64,000 nucleotides of DNA from Paenibacillus albus (GCF_003952225.1 NZ_CP034437.1:523001-587000), one strand, 5' to 3'. Positions 9,189 through 18,093 are shown, numbered from the stretch's first letter. Translations and numbers: made by a program. The notes: a model not told the origin generated them from the sequence alone.

Positions 9189-11198
9189 CTACTTTGGCGG
9201 CAGCACCGCTGTGCCGAGGATGAGCGGCAGCGCATCCTCGCTTTGTAGTGCCGGCAGGCAGGCGCCGGCATGGCCTGCCGCATTCATCGCCGCCCGGGCC
9301 CCCGCGGCGAATGCGGCAGCGAGCCCGGCAGCAGCTGCGCGGCGCTGCCAAGGGCGCGCTGCCGCATCAAGGGCTGCGGCGGCGAAGTCATCCGCCGCCG
9401 CACGCCAGCTGCCGCCCGCGGCTGAGAGCCACCCGGCCGCGAGGCGATGCCGCATGGCGCCGCGCAGCTGCTCCCGCAGCGCCGCCGGCAGCTCGCGCTG
9501 CAGCGCAGCGAACAGCAGCGGCGATGGCACGCCGCCTGCCGCGCCTGTCAACGCTTGCGCAGCATATGTCTTTTGCAGGCGCACCCACGCAGGCCATGCG
9601 CCAAGCCGCAGCAGTGCCCGCGTGATCTCGGCGCCGCTCACCGCCTCCGTTTGCACTTCCGCTATATCTCCCGTCACAGCCACGGATATATACACACCAG
9701 CCAGCTCAGCAGTATCGCCACCTTGAGTCGTACACTGCTGCCACAGCTGAAGAGCGCCTGACATATCCCCTCGCTGCGCTTGCCATATGCCTTGAACGAA
9801 CAAGCTTGGCTGCGCACCAGCACTTTCATTTATATCTGTACCTGCAACCCTACTCGAAAATCCTGCCTGCCATAATTGTTCCGCATCATCCGGCAGACGC
9901 AAATCACAAAGCATATCAGCAAGCAGCATACCGTTACCAAATGCCGCGACAGCCACTTGACTGCCAGCAGACTGCAGCACTTTTGCCGCCCGAATCCACC
10001 ACTCTCGCAGCCTCGAATCCAAACTTCCGAGCAGCAGCAATCGCTGCCAAGCCGGCGCATAATCCGGACGCGCTTGGATGGCCTCCACATAAGACTTCGC
10101 AGCTTCATCGAAATGGTACATTCGCTCGAACGCCGCACCTGCCAAGCAATAGGAGCGGTATGTGCCCGCTCCCGCTGCAGTCGAATAATGCGCTGGCGCG
10201 CTTCCCGCCGCAAGCGCTGCACGGGCGCAAGCAAGCGCACCGACTGCGTCACCTTGCTCCAGCAGCACCTCCGCAAGAGCATCGTGCATATCTGCAAAAT
10301 CCCTGTACCGCTGCGTGCCTGCTTCACCATAACGAACAGCATCCGCTAACCGGCCAACAGCGCGGCAAGCGTGGATGATTTTGAGCAGCACATCTGATCC
10401 GTAACCGGCGGTTTCCTCTCCCGCCAGCTCAATTGGCTCCAGCCATTCCAGTGCCTCCGCGTAGCGCCCTAAGGCGAACAGCTCCGTTCCGGCCGCATAC
10501 CGCAGCGTGAGATCGCCCAGATTACGCTGCAGCGCGATCGCTAACAGGCGCCGATTACGAGCAGATTTGTCACGCTCCGCCATCACTTCATCGCGATAGC
10601 CCTCATGCCATATCGCAATAGCACCGGCAATTGTACCAGCTCCGGCTTCAGTGCCGGCTTCGGCCACAAAACCAACCGCCCGAGCCCCGCCAAGCTCCAT
10701 TATCCTCGTCGCGACTTCCTCATGAATGACGCCTCGAAACCGAATCCGTTCATCATTGCGAAACAAACGGCACACCGCATCCGTTACAACGACGCTGTCA
10801 TCTCCGCCGACCCAGCTATAGATCTGGACGAAATAGCCGAGCTGAGCCTCGTCTTCCAGTAAGCTCGACCATTCCACCGTAGAGTGCACCTCAAGGCGCT
10901 CATCGGCATCAAGCACAAGAATCCACGGCTGTTTCGCTGCCGCCAGTGAGGCATTTCGGGCAGCTGCAAAATCGTCCGTCCACGCCACAGACAGCACCTG
11001 CGCGCCAAGTCGTTCCCCAATCGCAACCGTATCATCCGTCGAGCCGGTGTCCACGATAATGATTTCGGCCACGTAAGGAGCGGCAGAGAGCAAGCAGTCT
11101 GTCAGAAACCGGCTCTCATTGCGCGTAATGATACAGAGCGACACCGGCAGTGGCAGCTGCTTTTGCACCCGTTCTGCCCCCTCATCGCGAGCCTCCAT
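9189..11198 (-). CDS. GT2-TPR glycosyltransferase, third of three paralogs
   Basis: 669 residues: an N-terminal GT2 domain (SLCIITRNESRFL, IIIVDTGSTDDTVA, WILVLDADERLE, then FRGVIHEEVA) followed by a long helical TPR region. The layout is like SunS-type and related protein glycosyltransferases, in which TPRs hold the acceptor. The last ~200 residues are extremely Ala-rich and GC-rich and read as degenerate helical repeats. The start lies 3 bp after the upstream stop, so it is the promoter-distal gene of the leftward operon that begins at 16463. Neighbouring repeat proteins in the same operon are the obvious candidate acceptors; this is inference. Confidence 0.88.
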   Translation of the reverse strand: MEARDEGAERVQKQLPLPVSLCIITRNESRFLTDCLLSAAPYVAEIIIVDTGSTDDTVAIGERLGAQVLSVAWTDDFAAARNASLAAAKQPWILVLDADERLEVHSTVEWSSLLEDEAQLGYFVQIYSWVGGDDSVVVTDAVCRLFRNDERIRFRGVIHEEVATRIMELGGARAVGFVAEAGTEAGAGTIAGAIAIWHEGYRDEVMAERDKSARNRRLLAIALQRNLGDLTLRYAAGTELFALGRYAEALEWLEPIELAGEETAGYGSDVLLKIIHACRAVGRLADAVRYGEAGTQRYRDFADMHDALAEVLLEQGDAVGALACARAALAAGSAPAHYSTAAGAGTYRSYCLAGAAFERMYHFDEAAKSYVEAIQARPDYAPAWQRLLLLGSLDSRLREWWIRAAKVLQSAGSQVAVAAFGNGMLLADMLCDLRLPDDAEQLWQAGFSSRVAGTDINESAGAQPSLFVQGIWQAQRGDMSGALQLWQQCTTQGGDTAELAGVYISVAVTGDIAEVQTEAVSGAEITRALLRLGAWPAWVRLQKTYAAQALTGAAGGVPSPLLFAALQRELPAALREQLRGAMRHRLAAGWLSAAGGSWRAAADDFAAAALDAAARPWQRRAAAAGLAAAFAAGARAAMNAAGHAGACLPALQSEDALPLILGTAVLPPK

Positions 11199-11201
11199 TG
11201 C

Positions 11202-12902
11202 TTAGCGGTCCCCCTCGCCTTGAGCAGGCAGCAGCAGCCGCATTTCTTGAGCTGCCTGCGTGAAGCCCCCTACTTGCTGTACCTCCGCCAAGCGGCCATC
11301 AGCCAATGCGCAGAGCGCGCGAGCCGCGTAACGAACTCCTATGGCTGCAGCATTCGACGAACCTATGCCAGAGCTCTCTCCGTCCGGTCTACCATCCAGA
11401 AGCGCACCGACCACGTCTTTCACCCGGCTGCCGCCAGTTCCGCTTCGGATGAATAGCGGCAGCCACTCTACCGCTACTTCCGGGAAGAGTGATTGTTCAG
11501 GCGAGCCGAGCCATTCCGCCGCCTGCCCAAGCGAACCCTCAGCGGCCGTCAAGTCACGTCTGCCACCAATTAGTGCTGCACAATTCTCCGCGAGCTCCAT
11601 CCACGGCAGGAGCAGCGCATGCTCCTCTGCACTTCCACCTGCAAGCCGCCGCGAGATCCATAGCCGCAGTGCTATATAACAACCACTGCGCCTCATCACA
11701 TCCGCCAGCTTAACCGCTGCCGCCGGCGAATCGACGATGAACCGATCCTCCACGAATTGCGCGAGCTGCTCCTCACTGCCGCAGATGCGCATCATATGGC
11801 ACAGCCGGTACAGAGGCGCGAGCAGGCTGCCCCGAAACCGCACCGCTTCCGCATACCAATGGGCTGCTGTCTCATAGTCCAGCTCCGCCTCATGCATGCT
11901 GCCAAGCCAGTACGCCGATTGATACGAGCCCATGCCATCTTCCGTATGGAAGATCGCCGGAGCCCGCCCGATATGAATCGCCGCGGCAAAAGCTTCCGCA
12001 GCCTTCCGACGCTGCCCGAGCGCCGCAAGACATACTCCTTTTGCATGCCAGAGATCAGGGTAATCCGCGTACCACGTCAGCCCTTCCTCCGTCAGCGCCA
12101 ACGATTCCTGCCATCGCCGCATCGCCTGCAAGCACTGCACCTCATGCTTGACCAGGAGATGCGCATAGCTCACGGCTGCGTAGTCGATTCCATCCCTCGC
12201 CTGCCTAAATGCACGAAGCGCATCCTCCACTGCCCGCCCGCGAAAATACTCCACGCCAAGGTTATACCAATGAAACCGGTTATCCGGCTCTTCCAGGACG
12301 GCGCGTTCGAGCAGCTCGCGGTTGCGCTCGAGCTTGTTTTTGGCAAGGACAATTTCCCGTTTGTAGCCGTAATGATGAATGATGGCGTCGCTCAGATGAA
12401 ACCGCGCTGTAGGCGTATGATGCGTTATCGGTCCGGCAATTTGCTCGTGAATCCGTCCTTCGAACCGATATCGCTTGTCATTTCGGAACATTCGCAGCAC
12501 AGGGTTGATCGTCGCCCCTTCCGAGCCGCTCTCGCCCATGTAGTTCCAGATGTTCAGAAAATAACCCGTAATCTCCCGCTGCTGCGCAAGCTGCCGAAGC
12601 TGTACGCCCGTTCCCGCATCCAGCTCCTCATCTGCATCGAGAAACAGTATCCATTCACCTGATGCAAAAGCAAGCCCCCTATTACGCGCCGCGGCAAAAT
12701 CATTCGTCCACTGCGCGCGCACCACCGTCGCACCGAACCTCTTCGCGATAGCAACCGTGTCGTCTGTTGAACCGGTATCCACGACAACGATCTGATCGAC
12801 CACGTCCTGCACGCTTTGCAAGCAGCGGGGCAGACTTGCCGCTTCATCCTTCACAATCATGCATAACGAAATTAAGCTAGCTTTCTTCTTCTTCGAAGAC
12901 AT
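11202..12902 (-). CDS. GT2-TPR glycosyltransferase, second of three paralogs
   Basis: About 566 residues. GT2 motifs: SLISLCMIVKDEAASLPRC, QIVVVDTGSTDDTVAIAKR, NDFAAARNRGL, WILFLDADEELD, RMFRNDKRYRFEGRIHEQIA. The rest is TPR-like, with helix pairs each about 34 residues long. A longer frame opens at 12995, but ATG 12902 is preferred because AGAGGAGG sits 7 bp upstream. With this start it overlaps the end of the previous gene by 26 bp. It is clearly a paralog of the genes on both sides. Confidence 0.9.
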   Translation of the reverse strand: MSSKKKKASLISLCMIVKDEAASLPRCLQSVQDVVDQIVVVDTGSTDDTVAIAKRFGATVVRAQWTNDFAAARNRGLAFASGEWILFLDADEELDAGTGVQLRQLAQQREITGYFLNIWNYMGESGSEGATINPVLRMFRNDKRYRFEGRIHEQIAGPITHHTPTARFHLSDAIIHHYGYKREIVLAKNKLERNRELLERAVLEEPDNRFHWYNLGVEYFRGRAVEDALRAFRQARDGIDYAAVSYAHLLVKHEVQCLQAMRRWQESLALTEEGLTWYADYPDLWHAKGVCLAALGQRRKAAEAFAAAIHIGRAPAIFHTEDGMGSYQSAYWLGSMHEAELDYETAAHWYAEAVRFRGSLLAPLYRLCHMMRICGSEEQLAQFVEDRFIVDSPAAAVKLADVMRRSGCYIALRLWISRRLAGGSAEEHALLLPWMELAENCAALIGGRRDLTAAEGSLGQAAEWLGSPEQSLFPEVAVEWLPLFIRSGTGGSRVKDVVGALLDGRPDGESSGIGSSNAAAIGVRYAARALCALADGRLAEVQQVGGFTQAAQEMRLLLPAQGEGDR

Positions 12903-14952
12903 GCGCCCGCCTCCTCTGCGCGCCGGTGAACGGCGTCCGCCAGCCAGCGCCATGCACGCGGATAAGCGCCGACTGAATATGCTCCAGATCGGCATTCGGC
13001 CAGCCGTCGCCTAATGCTGGCTGCGCATCTACCCAAGGCAGAAGCGCCTCCATGGCCAGCGATAACGAACACGCGGCAGCACCAAGTCTTGCGCCAACCT
13101 GCAATTGCTCACTCGAGGCCGATGTCTCCACATCCGCAGCCGCAGCTGTAACTGTAGCCGCAGCAACTTCTATTGCCTGCTCGAACAGAGCGAGCGCCTC
13201 GCCATAGAGCTGCTTCCCATACAGGATCTCACCGAGGCAGCGCAGCTCCTCCTGCGTCAGCTGCCGCTGCGCCATCGCTTGCAGCAGTAAACCTGCAGCA
13301 GCATGCGTATAGCCATTACGATAGAGCGTATAGGCGTACCGCTCTTCAAGCAAATTATGGAGCTGCTTCATCCGCCGTCCCAGTGGCAGCAGACCTAGCT
13401 CAAGCACACGGTTCAGCAGCCTCATCAGTTGCTCCACGAACGCCGGCTCTACCGCCGCACCTTCCGTTCCGGCTAACCATTGATCAACCGTAAGCAGCAT
13501 TTCAGACCAAGGATAATCAGCTTCTCCCTCAGCCCCTCCTGCCCGTTCTCCCAAGCTCCAGCTGCACAGCGCCGCATCCGCGCTAAGCTCTTCAGCTGGT
13601 CCGCCCGCCGCCCAGGCGGCCATGAGCACCGCCCGCGCTTCGCGCAAGTACCCTGCGCCAATCAAGCACGCCGCATAGGCGCGCGCATCCTCCGGCGTGA
13701 GCGGGCCAGCCTCACGCCACAAGGGCAGCGCGGCGGCATACGCGCCGATGCCGCCGAGCACCCGGGCTTGAAGCGCCAAGTCCTCCGGCGCTTCAAGCCC
13801 CACGATCGAAGCCATCGCGGCGCGGATGGCTTCATCGCTCTTGCCTGCGGCCTGCAGGCTATCCGCCCAGCCGGCCAGGGCAGGGGCATAGCGCGGCGCT
13901 TCGCCCGCCGCCGCCTCAAACAAGCGCTGCGCGGAATCGGCGCGGCCTAGCGCCGACTCCGCTTGCGCGAGTCCGCAGCGGGCGCGATAGCTTCCCGCGC
14001 CTGCTTCCACCACATAGCGGGCGGCGGCAGACCCCGCCGCCCGTCCCGCTTCCAGCGCCGCTTCATAGGCGCTGCGGGCATCGACGACACGATGCTGGCG
14101 CATCAGGCAGTCGCCGTAGAGCAGCTGCACATCGGGATAGTCGCCGTAGCGATCGACTTCCCGGTATAGCATGGCAGCTGCCTCGTCGGCGCGGCCCTCC
14201 GCCAGCAATGCCTTCGCCCAGTCGCGCACCAGCGTCGGCCGGTATGGCGCGCCTGCCGGCACAACCAAATAAGCCAATGCGAACGCTCCGCATGCGTCCT
14301 CTGGCTTATTCAATTGGCAGAGCGTGACGCCTTTGTTGTAGAGATGGAACGCGTCGTCCGGGGTTTGGCGCAGCACCTTCTCAATAAGCCGAAGATTGCG
14401 CTGCGCCTTCCCTTTGCGAGCAATCGCTTCTGGCAAGTAGCCATCGTGCAGCAGAGTAAGTCCGCATGGGCGGCCGTCCACTCCAGCCATTACACCAGAA
14501 CGGGGCAGAACAAGCTGCTCATGGATGACGCCCGTGTACCGGAATCCGCAGTCCGCGCGGAAAAGACGAACCGCTTCATGTGTAAGCGATTCGCCCTCTC
14601 CATTGCCATATTGGCTCAGAACAGCGACACGATATGCATCGCTGTCCGATTTCCGCAGCAGCTCACGTATCTCTGCACGACCTACTCTAGCTGCAAGCTG
14701 CTCGTCCGCATCCAGCACAAGTACCCAAATTGTACGAGCGGCGTCCAGACCCTCATTACGCGCCGCTGCAAAATCATCCGTCCACGTATGGCGCACCACT
14801 CTTGCTCCATATGACGTTGCGATTTCGACCGTACGGTCCGAGGAGCCGGTATCCGTGACGACAAGTTCATCCGCCAGCCCTTGAACACTTCGGAGGCAGC
14901 GGTCCAGAACGTCTTCCTCATTGCATGCGAGTACATGGATGCCGAGCAGCAA
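12877..14952 (-). CDS. GT2-TPR glycosyltransferase, first of three paralogs
   Basis: About 691 residues with the same plan as its two neighbours: GIHVLACNEEDVLDRCL, LVVTDTGSSDRTVEIA, DDFAAARNEGLD, WVLVLDADEQLA, FRYTGVIHEQLV, then a long TPR region of ~450 residues. The frame is open from a GTG at 14961, but AGGAG lies only 1 bp before it; TTG 14952 has the site at 10 bp and is preferred, so the exact N-terminus is uncertain. It begins about 20 bp after the repeat-protein gene, in the same operon. Confidence 0.88.
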   Translation of the reverse strand: MLLGIHVLACNEEDVLDRCLRSVQGLADELVVTDTGSSDRTVEIATSYGARVVRHTWTDDFAAARNEGLDAARTIWVLVLDADEQLAARVGRAEIRELLRKSDSDAYRVAVLSQYGNGEGESLTHEAVRLFRADCGFRYTGVIHEQLVLPRSGVMAGVDGRPCGLTLLHDGYLPEAIARKGKAQRNLRLIEKVLRQTPDDAFHLYNKGVTLCQLNKPEDACGAFALAYLVVPAGAPYRPTLVRDWAKALLAEGRADEAAAMLYREVDRYGDYPDVQLLYGDCLMRQHRVVDARSAYEAALEAGRAAGSAAARYVVEAGAGSYRARCGLAQAESALGRADSAQRLFEAAAGEAPRYAPALAGWADSLQAAGKSDEAIRAAMASIVGLEAPEDLALQARVLGGIGAYAAALPLWREAGPLTPEDARAYAACLIGAGYLREARAVLMAAWAAGGPAEELSADAALCSWSLGERAGGAEGEADYPWSEMLLTVDQWLAGTEGAAVEPAFVEQLMRLLNRVLELGLLPLGRRMKQLHNLLEERYAYTLYRNGYTHAAAGLLLQAMAQRQLTQEELRCLGEILYGKQLYGEALALFEQAIEVAAATVTAAAADVETSASSEQLQVGARLGAAACSLSLAMEALLPWVDAQPALGDGWPNADLEHIQSALIRVHGAGWRTPFTGAQRRRAHVFEEEES

Positions 14953-14972
14953 AAGAATCACACTCCTAGGTG

Positions 14973-15986
14973 TTAAGTGCCTTGTCCGTTAAAAAATACA
15001 TCGACCGTCGTTGCATTGCCTGCAGCAGCGGACTTGTAAGCAAGTCTTGTATATTTGAGGAAACGCTGCGGCACAAGTACGTCTACGCCGCCAACGGCAA
15101 TACCCGTCGAAGTGTCGACATCGGTGTACCAGTTCGTTCCATCCGCGCTAATCTCAACCCGAGCATCTGCTTTGTTCGTGCCTGGCCCTCTGTTGTAGAC
15201 GAAAAACGAGTACGTACCAAGCACACTTGTCGTTACTGCATTAAGCGCCGTGTAAGCATCGGCGGTTGGCAGCGATGAGTTCGACTGCTCAACAAAGCTT
15301 TTCTGCGAAATCGAAGTTACACTGCTCAGCGTTCCGGCCGTAATTGTTGCTCCCATTACACTTGTAATTGTACCGTTCAGCAGGTTGGTCAGCGTTCCGG
15401 CCGTAATCGTTGCTCCCATTACGCTTGTAATTGTACCGTTCAGCAGGTTAGTCAACGTTCCAGCGGTAATCGTCGCTCCCATTACGCTTGTAATTGTACC
15501 GTTTAGCAGGTTAGTCAGCGTTCCGGCTGTAATCGTTGCTCCCATTACGCTTGTAATTGTACCGTTCAGTAAGTTGGTCAATGTACCGTTAAGCAAGTTG
15601 GTCAGCGTTCCAGCGGTAATTGTTGCTCCCATAACATTCGTGATTGTACCGTCAAGCAAGTTAGACAGCGTTCCTGCTGTAATCGTCGCTCCCATTACGC
15701 TTGTAATTGTACCGTTCAGCAGGTTGGTCAACGTTCCAGCGGTAATTGTTGCTCCCATTACGCTTGTAATTGTACCGTTCAGCAGGTTGCTGATCGTGCC
15801 GACCGATACCGTTCCGCCGGAAATGGTAACGCCCGAGATGCTCGTGATCGTACCATCCATAATAATATTCAGTATACGGCCCTCCGTATCCGTTGCTACG
15901 GCTCTAGCCGTCTGCGTCTGATCTTGGCCAAAAATCAGCGTCCGCAGGTTGTCCGGATTCGGGTTAAAGCTAGAAAAGTTCGGCAT
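14973..15986 (-). CDS. Repeat protein with seven 21-residue Thr-rich units and a C-terminal DUF6385-like domain
   Basis: 337 residues with no signal peptide or membrane helix. After a ~65-residue N-terminal part come seven copies of NLLNGTITSVMGATITAGTL (variants at single positions) with one extra 8-residue NLLNGTLT piece between copies 3 and 4; the pattern suggests a beta-solenoid. The last ~110 residues (VEISADGTNWYTDV, VLVPQRFLKYTRLAYKS) match the C-terminal part of the upstream gene and, from memory, a domain called DUF6385. AAGGAG lies 9 bp before the ATG. Being co-transcribed with three GT2-TPR enzymes, it may be a glycosylated surface or spore-layer protein, like signal-less exosporium collagens; this is a hypothesis. 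Confidence 0.85.
   Translation of the reverse strand: MPNFSSFNPNPDNLRTLIFGQDQTQTARAVATDTEGRILNIIMDGTITSISGVTISGGTVSVGTISNLLNGTITSVMGATITAGTLTNLLNGTITSVMGATITAGTLSNLLDGTITNVMGATITAGTLTNLLNGTLTNLLNGTITSVMGATITAGTLTNLLNGTITSVMGATITAGTLTNLLNGTITSVMGATITAGTLTNLLNGTITSVMGATITAGTLSSVTSISQKSFVEQSNSSLPTADAYTALNAVTTSVLGTYSFFVYNRGPGTNKADARVEISADGTNWYTDVDTSTGIAVGGVDVLVPQRFLKYTRLAYKSAAAGNATTVDVFFNGQGT
15324..15788 (-). repeat. Seven 63-bp tandem repeats inside the repeat-protein gene
   Basis: The 465-bp tract equals 7 x 63 bp plus 24 bp, in frame throughout. Copies differ mostly at third codon positions, so the protein repeat is kept while the DNA drifts. The 24-bp extra piece after copy 3 is a partial unit, which is evidence for past slippage or unequal recombination. 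Confidence 0.95.
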
Positions 15987-16010
15987 GACTTCTCACTCCT
16001 TCATAACCAG

Positions 16011-16463
16011 CTATTTCATATTTTGAGCTTGAAAATAAATGCAGAGCACTGTCGGCTTGCCCGGTCGCCCCGACTTTACCGCCACACGCGTATAACGCAA
16101 AAAACGCGAAGGCACCACAATGCCCATACTTTCGTTCTCTACGACTCCCTCCATATCTGTCGCATAATCAATGCCATTGGGACCAATCTCAAGCTTAACA
16201 ACCGCCGGTTCTTCACCGTCATTCACAATGGCATAGGAGTAGACAGACTTTGTGGAAGCATCCTGAGAAGGTAAGGCGATAAACTCGTCGGTCGTGACGA
16301 TATTCAAAAACTTACGCTCCGAGAACACCCCCTTATGAGCTGCCGGTTGGGGCTTTATACACGATGGCTGACGTTTGCGTTTTTTGGTTGATCCGTTCCT
16401 TCCGCAGCGCGGGGGAAGTGATTCTTCTTTTCCCTTGGAACATTGTTTTCTACGTTCACTCAT
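16011..16463 (-). CDS. Small DUF6385-like domain protein
   Basis: 150 residues. The N-terminal ~45 residues are strongly basic and Ser/Pro/Cys-containing (MSERRKQCSKGKEESLPP), a tail quite unlike the rest. Residues ~50-150 form a beta-rich domain with VVKLEIGPNGIDYATD and VVPSRFLRYTRVAVKS, homologous to the C-terminus of the next gene. No signal peptide. AAGGGG lies close before the ATG. First gene of the leftward operon; the following gene starts 24 bp later. Function unknown. Confidence 0.8.
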   Translation of the reverse strand: MSERRKQCSKGKEESLPPRCGRNGSTKKRKRQPSCIKPQPAAHKGVFSERKFLNIVTTDEFIALPSQDASTKSVYSYAIVNDGEEPAVVKLEIGPNGIDYATDMEGVVENESMGIVVPSRFLRYTRVAVKSGRPGKPTVLCIYFQAQNMK

Positions 16464-16493
16464 GTCATCTTCCCCTTGGCGTTTACGCTTCTT

Positions 16494-16502
16494 TACTCTA
16501 TG
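16494..16502 (-). promoter_or_regulatory. Possible sigma-K-type -10 for the leftward glycan/repeat operon
   Basis: On the minus strand CATAGAGTA fits the sigma-K -10 pattern CATAnnnTA and lies 31 bp before the start at 16463. No good -35 AC element is seen 16-17 bp upstream, so support is weak. Confidence 0.3.
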
Positions 16503-16578
16503 TCCTCTCTGACTATATGGAAACGGCGGTTGTACACGGGGGATTCATACCATTTTTCCAAACTCCATATCTCCCTAG

Positions 16579-16607
16579 GACAAGTGGCTTTCTATCGCCA
16601 TATACTA
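16579..16607 (+). promoter_or_regulatory. Sigma-K-like promoter for the WWE paralog pair
   Basis: GACA (16579-16582), 16 bp, then CATATACTA (16599-16607) fits the late mother-cell sigma-K pattern (AC at -35, CATAnnnTA at -10) closely. The first gene starts 44 bp downstream. This would place expression in the mother cell late in sporulation. Confidence 0.5.
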
Positions 16608-16650
16608 GAGCAAATTACAAGCGGCCTGACCCGCCTTGAGGAGATGACGC

Positions 16651-17184
16651 ATGAACAATTACAACATCTTTAACACCGAGCATAATCCGATTTATATGCA
16701 GCAAAATAACGCCTACACCTCGCCGGGCGTCATTGAAGGCCCCGAAGCGGATGCGGCGAAAAATGGCATTTTGTATATTCTTAATACAGGCAGCACCAGC
16801 GTCGGCAGCGGCAGCTCCCTGCTTCTTCAAGCAACCAATCCCTCTGGCAGCGGCAAGAAGCTCTATATCTCACGCATAGCAGGCGGTACCACCGCAGCTG
16901 CTACTCTTACCGTTGCATCTGCAGGAACGATAACAGGCGGTACAACGCCAACACCGTTCAATGCGCTGTTCGGCAGCTCCAAGACCAGCATCGCCACGAC
17001 CAAACAAAACACGGGGACGCTCGGCGGCACGCCAACGACCTGTTTCGTTACGCCGTTGACCGCGGGTTTATTCGATATCGCATTCGCTGGCAGCCTCATC
17101 GTACAGGAGAACCGCACCATCTCGGTAACGCTCGGTACGGGATCGTTAACAGGCGCCATTAATTTGACTTGGTGGGAGGCGTAG
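16651..17184 (+). CDS. Unknown beta-rich protein ending in WWE, copy 1
   Basis: 177 residues, not recognised. Rich in Gly, Ser and Thr with short beta-strand-like segments and no signal peptide. Shared with the next gene are NPSGSGKKLYISRIAGG (~residues 63-79), TPFNALFGSS (~100), GLFDIAFAGSLIVQENRTIS and the last residues LTWWEA. The start is supported by GAGGAG 8 bp upstream. It lies divergent from the repeat-protein/GT operon and is followed 6 bp later by its paralog. A structural protein of a spore or cell surface layer is a reasonable guess from context only. Confidence 0.75.
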   Translation: MNNYNIFNTEHNPIYMQQNNAYTSPGVIEGPEADAAKNGILYILNTGSTSVGSGSSLLLQATNPSGSGKKLYISRIAGGTTAAATLTVASAGTITGGTTPTPFNALFGSSKTSIATTKQNTGTLGGTPTTCFVTPLTAGLFDIAFAGSLIVQENRTISVTLGTGSLTGAINLTWWEA

Positions 17185-17190
17185 CTAACC

Positions 17191-17772
17191 ATGCCTAATA
17201 ACTCTGTCTTCGACCAATCGAACGGCAAGCTGTTCGGTCAGCTTGTCAATACGTATGCCGCCCCTGGCGTTACAGCTCCGCCAGACAATAGCGCAACCGT
17301 CGCCGCCCGAGAGTTTATCACCACATTCATGACCTCTTCCTCGCTCGGCATCCTTGGCGGATCGGTTATAGCATCCATCCAAATTTCCAATCCTTCCGGC
17401 AGCGGCCGCACACTCTACGTCTCCCGCATTTCAGGCGGAGTCGGCATCTCGCTGAGCTTGCTATCCTCCTTTAACGGGTCCCTAACCATTACGCGTGCCG
17501 GCACAATCAGCTCACCCTCCACGCTAACGCCGTTCAATACACTATTCGGCAGCTCTGCGACTAGCGCAATGACAGCAAGGAGTTCAACGAGCGCCATCTC
17601 CGGCGGCACCAGCTTCTTCACCGTCCCGCTCAATCCCGGCATGTTCAGCTTCGACTACACCGGCGGGCTCGTCGTACCCGAGAACCAGTCCATCTCCATC
17701 ACAGTCAGCGCCTCATTAACAGTTGCCGGCGTCCTCTCTTCCAATGCCAACATGTCGTGGTGGGAGGGGTAG
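17191..17772 (+). CDS. Unknown beta-rich protein ending in WWE, copy 2
   Basis: 193 residues, tandem paralog of the preceding gene: NPSGSGRTLYVSRISGG (~68-84), LTPFNTLFGSS, GMFSFDYTGGLVVPENQSIS and C-terminal MSWWEG align directly. Ser/Thr-rich, no signal peptide, no membrane helix. The 6-bp gap implies one message. Function unknown. Confidence 0.75.
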   Translation: MPNNSVFDQSNGKLFGQLVNTYAAPGVTAPPDNSATVAAREFITTFMTSSSLGILGGSVIASIQISNPSGSGRTLYVSRISGGVGISLSLLSSFNGSLTITRAGTISSPSTLTPFNTLFGSSATSAMTARSSTSAISGGTSFFTVPLNPGMFSFDYTGGLVVPENQSISITVSASLTVAGVLSSNANMSWWEG

Positions 17773-17819
17773 CCCGCTCAGCGCCCATGCATCCTCTGAG
17801 TATGAACATTTAAGACCAC

Positions 17820-18007
17820 CAGAGTTTGAAAACGCGACTCTCAGTCCGGAAACAATCACTTTACTCCACTGAGAGTTAAAAAATCGAACTCTCAACACCT
17901 ACACCTCTCCGAAAACGAAGATCTAAACCCTTGAGCGTTCGAAAATATGACTCTCCGTCCGAAATCAGCCACTTTTCTGCTCCGAGAGTTTGAAAATCGA
18001 ACTCTCA
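17820..18007 (+). repeat. Array A of spaced GAGAG/CTCTC palindromes (4 elements)
   Basis: Elements begin at 17820, 17871, 17933 and 17984 (spacing 51, 62, 51). Here the stems are GAGAGTT/AACTCTC with an A-rich loop (TGAAAATCG-like). The 17773-18093 gap otherwise holds only the terminator at 18031. It lies between convergent genes, beyond the 3' end of ohrR. Confidence 0.85.
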
Positions 18008-18030
18008 GTTCCCAAGCCCCGCCGAAACAC

Positions 18031-18078
18031 AAAAAAACCACATTGCTCCCGCCAACTCGCGGTAACCATGTGGTTTTT
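18031..18078. terminator. Bidirectional terminator between the WWE pair and ohrR
   Basis: AAAAACCACAT on the left pairs with ATGTGGTTTTT on the right, giving a T-run on either strand. It lies 16 bp beyond the ohrR stop. Confidence 0.85.
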
Positions 18079-18093
18079 CGGTATGTTTATGCT

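Noticed and set aside
11757..12662. 301-residue plus-strand frame
   Set aside because: Antisense of the GT2 and TPR domains of the second GT2-TPR gene, which carries clear motifs.
15385..15921. 178-residue plus-strand frame full of VPAVIVAPITLVIVPFS repeats
   Set aside because: Exact antisense shadow of the seven 63-bp repeats; no ribosome site, and the minus-strand gene has operon context and a paralog.
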